Positions 7,037 through 15,870 of a DNA stretch of 40,631 nucleotides are shown here, in pieces; the stretch's first letter is position 1; each line of letters starts with the position of its first letter. Origin of the DNA: Candidatus Hydrogenedentota bacterium (GTDB lineage: Bacteria > Hydrogenedentota > Hydrogenedentia > Hydrogenedentales > CAITNO01); assembly GCA_018056705.1 (NCBI GenBank), contig JAGPFE010000025.1, forward strand, positions 1 to 40,631, read 5' to 3'. Both the position numbers and the translations under genes were made by a program. A model generated the notes under the pieces. It had not been told where the DNA came from. It saw only the letters and a list, made by a program, of their open reading frames with translations, and searched no databases.

Positions 7037-9535
7037 TCACAGTTCCGTGAAGACGCGCAGGGCGAGTCCGGACGCGTCGGCAGGCCAGACCCACACGTCT
7101 AGTCGTCTCATGTCTGGTGGCCTGTCCCGGGACAGGATTTCATCGATCACGTATACGCTTCCCGGCTCGAGTTGGATTTCTTTTTGCTGAACCGGTGGAG
7201 TCGACACGGTGTCCGGCACGATCAGTGCCGTGGAAAAATTGGCCCATCCCGGTTCCGGACCGGGTAGCGGGGCCACGGATACCCGCAGGTCGACAGGCTG
7301 GTCTCGCGGGACCGTGAAAGGCCGGCTTCCCTCGTACCACTGCCAGGCGGGAGGACTATCCGCAGGCGAAGTTCCGGAATCCGTGGCAGAAAAGGAATCC
7401 GTCTGACGGAGGACTTCCAAGCCGTTCACGCTCAGGGAAGCCGGAGCGACCAGATATCGTTCCGACGGCGCCGGACCCATGAGTTCCGCCCAGAGCCGGT
7501 ACGTCCCGGGCGGGAGCGTTACGCGCAGGCTGGCCGAACCCGGCCCATGCAACGGGTGCCCGTTCAGCGTGGTAGGCATCCAGAACGCGGGTGGTGGCGT
7601 TGGGTTGTAGCGTGCCGAGGGTAGCCAGGTATCCTGCCCGAGGTTGTCGCGCAGAAAGGTTGCGGCGGACAGGGCATACACGGATCGGGCCCACGCCACC
7701 ACGCACCGGATCGACGTGTTCCGCCGGGAAATCAGCCGGGCCCGGCCGGTCTCCGGATCCAGTTCCAGCAACAGGCCCAGGGGCGCGCCCTCGGCCGTGA
7801 CCTGCTCCGGTACGCGGGGGGGACGACCTTCCAAGGTCGCGTCGGGAAGCACGGTGATCCTGCGGGTGCTATCCGGCCCCAGTATTTCCTCGGCGGCAAC
7901 GCCGTTGTCCCGGATCCGGGCGAGCACAGGCCGACGTTCTCTCGGTTCGTACAACCGGATATCGATATCTCCAAAAGCGGCCCGGTCGGTTTCCGTGTAG
8001 TGGCTCTCCATCCATCGCCATGTCATCAGCGCGTGATCACCCAGAGATTCCCGTTCCCACTCGCCATACACGAACCACACGCGCCGGTAGCCCCGTACCT
8101 GTGATTCGATAGGTTCGGGGAAGTACCCGTCCATGATGGGGTTTGGCGTGTTTCGAGGATTGGCGTTTTCGAAATAGTCGATGAATCCCTGGCAGGTCCC
8201 CGCGTTTTTCATGGGATGGCCCCGCAAGCCATACCACAGGAAAGGCAGCCAGTTCGCGTGGCTGGCCTGCAGCACCAGGTCACCTTCCTGCCAGTGAGAC
8301 GCGACAAAGGCAGCGGCAGCACGGAACGGTTGCGGAGGATGCACGCCGGGACGGTGTGGAAACTGCTGGAGGGTATAGTCCCGGGCGTAGTATTGCCCGA
8401 GCCCCGCCAGCGTGGGTAACAAGAGAAGCCCCGCCATCCCGACATGGCGCAAGGGTAGGAACCGCGCGCCAAGTCCCGCGAGCAGGTATACGCCCATCGC
8501 GTAAGGCAACAGGGCCCGCAGCAGAAAGATACTTTGGGTTACTTGAGATATGGCAAACACAATGATTATGGGAAGCAGACACCAAAGAGCCGCCAGAATG
8601 GCTTCCCGCTGACGACCGGTAATCCAGGCAGCGTATACTCCCCAAAGGGCCAGAACGGCAAACACACACACCGCCGCCGCGGCCGGCAGGGGAAGATAGC
8701 AGTATCCGTAGGCGATGGTCTTGAGGTAAACCACCACCTCCAGCCAGCCCGGGGCGGGAACCCACCAGCGGGTGGACTCCACCATGGTCGCCACGGCCTT
8801 GCGCAGCATGATGGCCAGCCATGGGGCGAACATCGCCGCGCCCAGCAGGTTACCCGCGAACCATCCGATCCACGCCCGACGATCGGCGCTGTCCATGTAG
8901 AGGATCGCCATGGCCCATAGGTTCAGGGTTACCAGCAACGGCGCGACGAAGGCCTCCGTGTAGCATCCCAGCCCGGCCAGCACCCCGTAGACGATCCAGA
9001 AACCGGTCCGATGTTCCCGGATAGCCCGGACCAGAAAGTAACCGACCAGGGGGGCCAGGGTCGGCAGGTAGATATATTCCTTCAGGTCCTGGGAATGCAG
9101 GATATGAAACGGCGAAACCGCCAGCAGCAGGGCAGCCCAACGGGCCGTCGGCCGGTCGAACAACAGTTCGGCCAGCAGGTAGAGCGTGACCACGCCAAGC
9201 GTTCCCGCCAGGGCTGGCAAGAGCCGCAAAGAAAATTCATCCGGGCCGAATCCCAGTTCACGCCATCCCCGCAGCAGGATATACGGCAGGGGAGGATGGT
9301 TGGAAGCCAGATGCCCATACCGCAGCAGGTCCGCAAGGAATTCCGCGCACAGCAGGTTGTGGACTTCGTCATGCCACAGATCGTTGTACCCCAGCCGGAT
9401 AAGCCGTAACACCGCGGCCAGCGCGACCACCGCCCACAGCCAGGGATCCCGCCAGAACGGTACTCCGGACGCGGGGTTGTTGTCCGGTGACGTATCTGGG
9501 GTGATCCGCGTCACTCGGCGGTCTGCAGGGTCCAT
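7037..9535 (-). CDS. GT-C fold glycosyltransferase (ArnT/PMT-like) with long C-terminal periplasmic part
   Basis: An integral membrane protein of 832 residues if ATG 9535 is used. The frame is open to 9625. A GTG at 9514 forms a GTGA overlap with the GH127 stop and is the alternative start. About ten membrane helices fill residues 30-420. The first outer loop has N-D-L-W-H-D-E-V-H-N (Asp56, Glu57), the acidic pair that coordinates the polyprenyl-phosphate sugar in this fold, followed by S-N-H-P-P-L-P-Y, typical of PMT_2/GT83-like proteins. Residues from about 430 to the end are soluble. They end in a beta-rich module (roughly 650-830) that looks like a carbohydrate-binding sandwich, but I cannot name its family. 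Donor and acceptor are unknown. It is the last gene of the amidase-TIM-GH127 run. Confidence 0.8.
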   Translation of the reverse strand: MDPADRRVTRITPDTSPDNNPASGVPFWRDPWLWAVVALAAVLRLIRLGYNDLWHDEVHNLLCAEFLADLLRYGHLASNHPPLPYILLRGWRELGFGPDEFSLRLLPALAGTLGVVTLYLLAELLFDRPTARWAALLLAVSPFHILHSQDLKEYIYLPTLAPLVGYFLVRAIREHRTGFWIVYGVLAGLGCYTEAFVAPLLVTLNLWAMAILYMDSADRRAWIGWFAGNLLGAAMFAPWLAIMLRKAVATMVESTRWWVPAPGWLEVVVYLKTIAYGYCYLPLPAAAAVCVFAVLALWGVYAAWITGRQREAILAALWCLLPIIIVFAISQVTQSIFLLRALLPYAMGVYLLAGLGARFLPLRHVGMAGLLLLPTLAGLGQYYARDYTLQQFPHRPGVHPPQPFRAAAAFVASHWQEGDLVLQASHANWLPFLWYGLRGHPMKNAGTCQGFIDYFENANPRNTPNPIMDGYFPEPIESQVRGYRRVWFVYGEWERESLGDHALMTWRWMESHYTETDRAAFGDIDIRLYEPRERRPVLARIRDNGVAAEEILGPDSTRRITVLPDATLEGRPPRVPEQVTAEGAPLGLLLELDPETGRARLISRRNTSIRCVVAWARSVYALSAATFLRDNLGQDTWLPSARYNPTPPPAFWMPTTLNGHPLHGPGSASLRVTLPPGTYRLWAELMGPAPSERYLVAPASLSVNGLEVLRQTDSFSATDSGTSPADSPPAWQWYEGSRPFTVPRDQPVDLRVSVAPLPGPEPGWANFSTALIVPDTVSTPPVQQKEIQLEPGSVYVIDEILSRDRPPDMRRLDVWVWPADASGLALRVFTEL

Positions 9536-11973
9536 TCCAGTACCCCACCCGAGTACCCGTCCTGCAGGGTCACCTCCAGCCGCAGAGCATCGGTCATGAC
9601 GGGTTCGAACTGGGCCTCGCTCCACCTGTTAAGTCGGGGTTCATCCAGGAGCGCCCCGGACACGGGTTTCCACGCGCCGTTTTCCCGGAACATCACCTGC
9701 CACGCTTGCGGAATCCGGCAACCACCCCTGGGACGGTCGTCGAACCAGTACACCGCGCATCCTTTCACGCGGGCCAGCCCGGGAAACTCGTACTGGATCC
9801 ACTCGGTGGTACCTTTGTGATCCCACCAGGTCATTCGGGGGATGGATCCGTCGCCAGAACGGGCGGGTTCGGCCCCGTCATTGACCGCCCGGAGCGAATC
9901 GGTAGGGCACACGTAAGACGCCGAAACTTTTGACCGGTTCGCGAGGGTGGGAGGCGAGGCAGGCACGGCCGACGCGGCCGTCCGGGGCATCCACACCAGC
10001 ATCTCGTTCGCGCCCCGGTGACACCACGCGTAATAGGGAATAGCCCGGGCAGTAAGTTCCCGTGACGCCACCGTGCCGTCTTCCTGGCGCTCCAGGGCCG
10101 TAGCGGGCATATCCAGCGCGACAATGCCGCCCAGCAAGTCTGGCTGGCGGGTTTCGGTAACGGGCGCGTCATCCGTGACGAACAGGTTAAGTACGCGCCC
10201 ATTGTTGTCCACACCCTCGAAACAGTACACGAGGGGACCTCGTTCAAAGGCTACCCGGTCGCGATCGTCAACCACCGATGGATGAGCAACAACCCGCCGC
10301 GGCCGCATGGGCAGATTGAGTTCCACCGTATCTCCAGGTTTCCATGTCCGGCGGATCATGGCGAACCCCTTTTCCAGGTTAAGGGGCGTGTCCGTACCGT
10401 TCACGGTCAGGGTTACCCCGGCATGATCGACGGGCAGGTAGGTGTACAGGTCGCTTGGAACCGGCTGGTCCTGCGCCCATCCGGGTAAGCGTGGGCACAG
10501 GGTGAACGTGGCAGGTGATTCCGGGTGGATCGTGACGCGCACGTGGCCGTCCCACGGATAATCCGTCTGGATGTCCAGCCGGACCGTTCCCGTCGGCATG
10601 GCTACCGTGGCCTCGGCGTTGAGATACAGGTTGACATATAACAGGTCACCCGCGTGGGCGATCGCGAAACCCGGGACCGAAGGAATAAATCGAACGATGT
10701 TGGTGGGACAGCACGAACATCCAAACCACGGCTGACGTTCCGCCGAGCCATGATTGAAGGCGAACACGCCATCCGATTCCAGGGGATTGGGATAGAAAAA
10801 GGTATCTCCCTGAAGAGACACGCCCGGAATCACGCCATTGTAGAGGGCCCGTTCGAAGACATCCATGTACTTGCCGTCACCGTGCAGCAGAAACATGCGC
10901 CAGCTCCACAGGCAGTTCGCGATGGCGGCGCAGGTTTCGGCGTAGGCCATCCTGTTGGGTAACTCGTAGTCTTCACCGAAGGCTTCACCGTCACGCCGGG
11001 CCCCGATACCACCGGTGACGTACATGCGCGCCCGGACCATCCGCTCCCAGATGCGGTCGATCGCCTCGATATAGGCCCGTTCCCCCGTGCATGCGGCCAC
11101 GTCCGCCACGCCGGCGAAGAAGTAACCGGCGCGCACCGCGTGTCCCACTGGGGCATCCTGCTGGAGTACGGGAACGAAGTCCCCATACTGCGGACCAAAG
11201 AGGCGCTCCCGTCCTTCAGGATTTCCCCGGCAGTCCACGAAGAATTTCGCGAGGTCAAGGTACCGGCGTTCTCCGGTGGCCCGGTAGAGTTTCACCAGGG
11301 CCAGTTCCAGTTCGGGATGCCCGGTGGCCTCGTGCTGGGCCTGTGGTCCGAACACCGTGCCGATGAGGTCCGCCGCCTTGCGGGCCACGTTCAGGAACGC
11401 GTCGGAACCCGTGGCGTCGTAATGAGCCACGGCGGCCTCGATCATGTGGCCCATGCAGTAAAGTTCGTGGGCATCCTTGATGTTTTCCCACCGGGTTTTG
11501 CCCGCGCCGGGGGCTGGATTGCTGGGATCAATGGTCCGGGCGGTATACAGGTACCCGTCGGGTTCCTGGGCCGCGGCGAACAGTTTTACCATGGCGTCAA
11601 CTTTTTGCCGCAGCATCGGGTCGGCGTCCAGCGCGAGGGTGTAGGCGGCGCCTTCGACGATTTTGTACACGTCTGAATCGTCAAAGAAGATGCCTTGGTG
11701 TTTACCCTCCCTGCGGGCCGCATTTTCAAAATTGGCAATACGCCCGGTTTCTTCGGCCTTGCGGAAGTTGGCCTCCAGGGTAACCCGCCGGTTCGTGTCG
11801 AGCCGTGTTTTCCAGAAACCGTCCCGGACACGTACCGCCGTGAACTTGACCGGGGTAACCGGGTAGTCCGCGCCATTCATTCGCTGATTCTCCTGGGCCA
11901 CCGCCGTATCCGAACCCCATACCGCCAGGCACGTTGCCAGTGCGGCCAATCCCCATAGAGCACGGTTTTTCAT
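9511..11973 (-). CDS. Exported GH127 beta-L-arabinofuranosidase-like glycoside hydrolase
   Basis: An 820-residue enzyme with a signal peptide (MKNRALWGLAALATCLAVWG, cleavage near residues 26-27). The alpha/alpha barrel (about 45-440) carries the family's zinc-cysteine centre: Glu346 and Cys348 in A-E-T-C-A, and Cys421-Cys422 in G-C-S-C-C-P-T-N. By the B. longum HypBA1 model the first of the CC pair is the nucleophile and the others hold zinc. Two beta-sandwich regions follow. The last 130 residues (from V-S-A-S-Y to the end) look like an F5/8-type or galactose-binding module. Family members remove beta-L-arabinofuranose and sometimes other sugars, so the exact substrate is open. The gene lies 37 bp after the TIM-barrel isomerase gene and overlaps the GT-C start. 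Its last 25 bases are shared with that gene. Confidence 0.92.
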   Translation of the reverse strand: MKNRALWGLAALATCLAVWGSDTAVAQENQRMNGADYPVTPVKFTAVRVRDGFWKTRLDTNRRVTLEANFRKAEETGRIANFENAARREGKHQGIFFDDSDVYKIVEGAAYTLALDADPMLRQKVDAMVKLFAAAQEPDGYLYTARTIDPSNPAPGAGKTRWENIKDAHELYCMGHMIEAAVAHYDATGSDAFLNVARKAADLIGTVFGPQAQHEATGHPELELALVKLYRATGERRYLDLAKFFVDCRGNPEGRERLFGPQYGDFVPVLQQDAPVGHAVRAGYFFAGVADVAACTGERAYIEAIDRIWERMVRARMYVTGGIGARRDGEAFGEDYELPNRMAYAETCAAIANCLWSWRMFLLHGDGKYMDVFERALYNGVIPGVSLQGDTFFYPNPLESDGVFAFNHGSAERQPWFGCSCCPTNIVRFIPSVPGFAIAHAGDLLYVNLYLNAEATVAMPTGTVRLDIQTDYPWDGHVRVTIHPESPATFTLCPRLPGWAQDQPVPSDLYTYLPVDHAGVTLTVNGTDTPLNLEKGFAMIRRTWKPGDTVELNLPMRPRRVVAHPSVVDDRDRVAFERGPLVYCFEGVDNNGRVLNLFVTDDAPVTETRQPDLLGGIVALDMPATALERQEDGTVASRELTARAIPYYAWCHRGANEMLVWMPRTAASAVPASPPTLANRSKVSASYVCPTDSLRAVNDGAEPARSGDGSIPRMTWWDHKGTTEWIQYEFPGLARVKGCAVYWFDDRPRGGCRIPQAWQVMFRENGAWKPVSGALLDEPRLNRWSEAQFEPVMTDALRLEVTLQDGYSGGVLEWTLQTAE

Positions 11974-12010
11974 CGCGCCTTCCTCCCGTGTTCAGGCCTG
12001 TTGTCCATTT

Positions 12011-12844
12011 TCAACAGAACTGCTCAAGATGCCATGCCGCCCGGGCGAAGCCCTCTTCGACAAGCTGGTACTCGTCTTCGTGTTCAATGCTCAGCACACC
12101 GTCGTAGCCGTTCTGGCGCAGGTGGCTGATAAACTCGCCCCAGCGGATCTCCCCGAATCCTGGCAGCACGTACCGCCACCACCTCTCACCCAGGATACCC
12201 ACCCGATCGCGCCGGGCCCGGTCGATCAGGACGTCTTTGGCGTGGACGTGAAAGATCCGGTCCCGGAACTGCGACACCGGCGCCAGCCAGTCGCAGTCCT
12301 GCCGGACCAGGTGAGAGGGGTCGTAGTTGAGGCCGAGGTGTTCGTCCGGAATGGCGTGAAACAGGGCCTCGAACGTGTCTACTCCCCGCAGGCAGGTGCG
12401 CGGCCAGTTTTCCACGGCGATCCGGACGTTTTTCTCCCGCGCTCGCGCGAGAACAGGCTCGAAGACATGCGGCAACACTTGGCGGATGGTGTCCAGGGCC
12501 GTGGTTCCCGGGGCGGGATAGCCCGTTAGCGCGCATACCACCTTCACGTCGAGCAGGGCGGCGGCGTCAATGGCCGCGAGCACCTGGTCCCGGGCCGTTT
12601 CCCCCGCCGCGGGGTCCGTAAGATAGGGGGTGTAACACGCGAGCGCGCTGATGTACAGCGAGTGGGCCTCGACCGTCCGGCGGATGGCCAGTGCCCTTTT
12701 TTTATCCATGCGGGCCGTGTCCACGTGCGCGCCTCCCGGCTCGGCGGGAAGTTCCAGCGCCTTGATCGAAACCGATTCCGCGAAATCGCACACCTCCTCC
12801 AGTGACTTGTGCAGGAGCGGCGTGGTCAGCATTCCCGTTTCCAT
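12011..12844 (-). CDS. Sugar phosphate isomerase/epimerase (xylose isomerase-like TIM barrel)
   Basis: The frame extends to 13039, but that overlaps the amidase end. ATG 12844 (AAGGA eight bases upstream) gives a compact 277-residue TIM barrel. The metal site of the AP_endonuc_2/xylose isomerase-like family is present as Glu145 in I-A-V-E-N-W, Asp175 and His178 in N-Y-D-P-S-H-L, His199 and His201 in F-H-V-H-A-K-D, and Glu254 in L-S-I-E-H-E-D. The protein is cytoplasmic because there is no signal peptide. Relatives isomerise or epimerise keto sugars, hydroxypyruvate or inosose. Its place between an amidase and GH127 suggests use of a sugar released by the exported enzymes, which is inference. 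A CCGGA/TCCGG inverted repeat and a possible -10 (TATACT, minus strand, 12894-12899) lie in the 88-bp spacer upstream. Confidence 0.86.
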   Translation of the reverse strand: METGMLTTPLLHKSLEEVCDFAESVSIKALELPAEPGGAHVDTARMDKKRALAIRRTVEAHSLYISALACYTPYLTDPAAGETARDQVLAAIDAAALLDVKVVCALTGYPAPGTTALDTIRQVLPHVFEPVLARAREKNVRIAVENWPRTCLRGVDTFEALFHAIPDEHLGLNYDPSHLVRQDCDWLAPVSQFRDRIFHVHAKDVLIDRARRDRVGILGERWWRYVLPGFGEIRWGEFISHLRQNGYDGVLSIEHEDEYQLVEEGFARAAWHLEQFC

Positions 12845-12932
12845 GGCGGTATCCTTGCGGTGGACCGGAATGTCCGGATCGTACTCCCCCAACAGTATAG
12901 CCGTGAATCGATTTGATCGCGTAACACGGAAA

Positions 12933-14813
12933 TTATTCGAAGTATCTGCAAAGCGCGGTGTACAGGGCTTCGGCATACCGCTGGCGCCAGGCCGGATCGG
13001 ACAGGAGCGCGCGATCCCCCGGGTTCTGAATGTTGGCAATTTCCACGAGTACCTTGGTGGGAATCAGGTTTTTTTTCAGGACCGCGGGGCAGATAGGACG
13101 TTTTTCTTTCAGGATGGTGTTGCGCACGGGGTCGCCGTGAGACAGTGTCGCGATGGGTGGCGCGGACTTGCGCAGGGCCAGGATAATCTGTTCCGCCAGG
13201 TTACGGGACATGGCCTCGTGAGTCTGGGCCTCTTCCCGAGTGAAACGACTGGCGGGGGCGTCTTTCGTCTCCCGGAACGAACCTGGCAGGCGTGGTACCG
13301 TATCCATAAGATGGGCCGCTGGGACGTACACGGTCGTGCCGCGAACCTGCGGGTTCTTGATGGAATCGACGTGAATCGATAGAAAAACGATCTTTTCAGA
13401 GGCCGTGCCCGCCGCGCGTTCTTTTCTGTAAATACTGTTGGCCAGGGCCCATCGCAGGTTGACCGACGTATTCGTGTTCGTGATGTGATACCGCGGGTTG
13501 ACGAGTACGTATTCGTCCGAATCATTGGTGAACTTGCGGGAAGATACCGGTACATACCGCTGGCTCTCGTCCAGCCGGGTCATCTCGGTTTTCGCGGCTG
13601 ACCGGGATTCCAGTATTTCCTTCAGCCTGCAGGCGATATCGTAAACCACTTCATCCTCGTAGATATCTTCCCAATGCGTACCCGGATCCATGCCGCCGTG
13701 ACCGGGATCGATCACCACCAATACCCCCTTCAGGTTCCGGGTCCGGGGTGTTTTACCCCGCAGGGACTTGGCTTTCTGGCGTACCGCTTCAAACTCTCTG
13801 CGCTGGGGGGCGTCTTCGGGGAGATATTCCGCCGAGAGCATTTCCAGCGGAATCCGTACCCGCTGGCCGGCGGGCATGCGGTTGATATCCCGAATGCCGC
13901 TCCGCTGGCAGATTTCATCGCAGGCTTTCAGGATTTCCGCGTGGTCCCGGATATCCGTGAAGCGAATGACGACCGCGGTGTACAGGCTCTCGCCCGGTTG
14001 CAGGCGATATTCCGCGTAACGCCCCGTTTTATCCTGTCCATAGGAAAGGACCCCATTTCCGTCGGTTGAAGTGGAGATAGCAGAGGACGCGTTATCTTCC
14101 GTTGCCGCGACCGGGGTGTTTGTCTCCGCCGGGATAGCCTCCTCCACGGGTGGAGGGGGAGGTGGGGCCGATGTATCTGCCTTATCCGGCGGAGGCGTGT
14201 TCATGGTCGGAGCCGGAACAGGAGGCTGGGGGGGTGGGAGCGTAGACGATACGGCTGGCGTCGGGTTGCTCCCCGCGGTTGGCCGCATGTGGGGCAACAG
14301 CACGGCATATGGCATGATCAAGACCATACCCTTGCGGAGCGGTCCTTCCGGTAGTGCCGCCCCATTTTCCAGCCGGAGCAGGCTCGCGTTGGTACCCCGT
14401 CCCGTCAACCATTCGGCCAGGGCAAAGGGCGATTCCGTGCCGTCCGGGCCATCCACGGTAACCACGTGCCGCCACCCACGCCCGTCGACAGAGTCCCCGG
14501 GGAACACGGCCTGCAGCACCCGGCGCTGGGTGGCCGGATTGAGCCGGGAATAGGGAATCTCTACCTGGGAGCGGTCCAGGAAAAAACGCCAGTCGCTGGG
14601 ATTGGCCATCAATTGGCCGAGTAACTCCCGGCTGTTCCCACCAGGGGGTAGGGCGCATTCCACGCGCAGTTTGACACCCCCCTGAAGTACCGCGGTGACG
14701 GATGGTTCAAGTTCCACGCGGATTTCCGGGGGATCGGCCACGGCCATCGCGCTCAGCAGGCACAGAACGCACAGGAACCGCCCACGGGAGGTCTCGGTGT
14801 AGGAAAAAGACAC
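12933..14813 (-). CDS. N-acetylmuramoyl-L-alanine amidase (Amidase_3) with LysM-like region and Pro-rich linker
   Basis: A periplasmic peptidoglycan hydrolase. GTG 14813 is preferred as the start over the GTG at 14831 because GAGGAG lies six bases before it. It yields 626 residues with a signal peptide (residues 1-26, cleaved near A-V-A/D). Residues 30-175 form a poorly conserved domain ending in a LysM-like stretch. Residues 178-230 are a proline-rich linker. Residues 265-325 look like a second, degenerate LysM (Y-R-L-Q-P-G-E-S-L-Y to V-R-I-P-L-E). The catalytic domain covers about 363-626. Its zinc ligands are His372 (D-P-G-H-G-G), Glu388 and His481 (S-I-H-V-D-S), and the catalytic glutamate is Glu591 in V-E-I-A-N-I-Q-N. 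It cleaves the amide bond between MurNAc and the stem peptide, probably in cell separation. First gene of the operon. Confidence 0.93.
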   Translation of the reverse strand: MSFSYTETSRGRFLCVLCLLSAMAVADPPEIRVELEPSVTAVLQGGVKLRVECALPPGGNSRELLGQLMANPSDWRFFLDRSQVEIPYSRLNPATQRRVLQAVFPGDSVDGRGWRHVVTVDGPDGTESPFALAEWLTGRGTNASLLRLENGAALPEGPLRKGMVLIMPYAVLLPHMRPTAGSNPTPAVSSTLPPPQPPVPAPTMNTPPPDKADTSAPPPPPPVEEAIPAETNTPVAATEDNASSAISTSTDGNGVLSYGQDKTGRYAEYRLQPGESLYTAVVIRFTDIRDHAEILKACDEICQRSGIRDINRMPAGQRVRIPLEMLSAEYLPEDAPQRREFEAVRQKAKSLRGKTPRTRNLKGVLVVIDPGHGGMDPGTHWEDIYEDEVVYDIACRLKEILESRSAAKTEMTRLDESQRYVPVSSRKFTNDSDEYVLVNPRYHITNTNTSVNLRWALANSIYRKERAAGTASEKIVFLSIHVDSIKNPQVRGTTVYVPAAHLMDTVPRLPGSFRETKDAPASRFTREEAQTHEAMSRNLAEQIILALRKSAPPIATLSHGDPVRNTILKEKRPICPAVLKKNLIPTKVLVEIANIQNPGDRALLSDPAWRQRYAEALYTALCRYFE

Positions 14814-14856
14814 GTTTGACTCCTCAACCACAATAAAACGGAATGTTTTTGCTTAA

Positions 14857-14885
14857 AATATACAATATCTTGTGGTTTGAGGCAA
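14857..14885 (-). promoter_or_regulatory. Sigma70-like promoter of the amidase operon
   Basis: On the minus strand TTGCCT (14880-14885) and TATATT (14857-14862) are separated by exactly 17 bp. The predicted start lies about 35 bp before the amidase GTG. The surrounding 14820-14900 is clearly AT-richer than the genes. An imperfect palindrome, CAAGA/TCTTG (14883-14898), overlaps the -35 and could be an operator. Confidence 0.55.
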
Positions 14886-14942
14886 GAAAATTCTCTTGAA
14901 TACCTACTGGCAGCCACCACATCACGCGGCCAGAACGTTTTG

Positions 14943-15731
14943 TTACCGGTCCCCGCCGATCAGGCCGCCTAAACCGCCTAGTATAGAGCCTTCACCCGTT
15001 CGGGACCCGCCCATGGACGGCGCGTTGTGGATGATCCGGTCAGCCAGCCGGGAGAAGGGCAGGCTCTGCAGCCACACGGTGCCATGACCTTTCAGGGTTG
15101 CGAGAAACAGTCCTTCCCCACCGAATAGCATGGTTTTCAGGCCGCCGGCGGCCTCGATGGAATAATCGATGCCGGGGGTAAAAGCTGCCAGGCAGCCCGT
15201 GTCTACCCGCAGGGTTTCTCCCCGCAATTCCCGGCGGACTACCGTGCCCCCCACGTGAATGAATACCATGCCATCCCCTTCCAGTTTTTCCAGGATAAAA
15301 CCTTCTCCCCCGAACAGGCCCGCGCCGAACCGCTTGGTGAAGGTCATGGATACCTTCGTGCCAAAAGCCGCGGCCAGGAACGCGTCCTTCTGGCAGATGA
15401 GTGTTTCCCCGATCTCGCCCAGGTTTACCGGGATGATTTTCCCGGGGTAGGGTCCCGCGAAAGCCACTTTACGGCGATCGCCGCCCCGGTTGGTGAAGTG
15501 GGTCAGAAACAGGCTTTCTCCCGTGAGCAGACGTTTGCCAATACCGATGAGTGCGCCCGTCAGACCCCCGGGCGAGGAGCCATCCCCCAGTTTGGCCTCG
15601 TAGTGAATACCTTCTTCCATGTAATTCATGGCGCCGGCCTCGGCGATGACGGTTTCGCCAGGATCCAGGGCGACTTCCACAACCTGCATGTCATCTCCGA
15701 GAATTTCATAATCCACTTCATGGCATCGCAT
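14943..15731 (-). CDS. AIM24/TIGR00266 family protein
   Basis: A 262-residue protein of the AIM24 family, a tandem double-stranded beta-helix fold. The frame is open to 15890. ATG 15731 is chosen because it starts the conserved part ([16 protein letters not shown]) and has AAGGGA nine bases upstream. Family marks are [12 protein letters not shown] near the N-terminus, [11 protein letters not shown] near residue 150 and [12 protein letters not shown] near 220. Most members are cytosolic, often next to stress or membrane genes, and the biochemical role is not settled. The C-terminus is Gly-rich ([12 protein letters not shown]). It is divergent from the ADP-ribosylglycohydrolase-fold gene and seems monocistronic, because a separate promoter follows for the amidase operon. 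Confidence 0.86.
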   Translation of the reverse strand: MRCHEVDYEILGDDMQVVEVALDPGETVIAEAGAMNYMEEGIHYEAKLGDGSSPGGLTGALIGIGKRLLTGESLFLTHFTNRGGDRRKVAFAGPYPGKIIPVNLGEIGETLICQKDAFLAAAFGTKVSMTFTKRFGAGLFGGEGFILEKLEGDGMVFIHVGGTVVRRELRGETLRVDTGCLAAFTPGIDYSIEAAGGLKTMLFGGEGLFLATLKGHGTVWLQSLPFSRLADRIIHNAPSMGGSRTGEGSILGGLGGLIGGDR

Positions 15732-15824
15732 GGCGGTCCCTTTCCCGATTGGACGGTGTCCTGTCGCGTCAAGCCTACCACCGGGCACGCTTCCGAGACA
15801 ACAGGAAGAATCCGTTATGAGTCG

Positions 15825-15853
15825 GTCTCTCCAGGCGGTTAATATAGGGAGAC
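15825..15853. promoter_or_regulatory. Inverted repeat around a possible -10 upstream of the ADP-ribosylglycohydrolase-fold gene
   Basis: GTCTCTC (15825-15831) can pair with GGGAGAC (15847-15853), seven pairs including one G-T. The arms flank TAATAT at 15840-15845. Arms placed around a -10 element are a common operator layout. No good -35 is seen. Confidence 0.3.
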
Positions 15854-15870
15854 AACAAGGAGGACAGACG

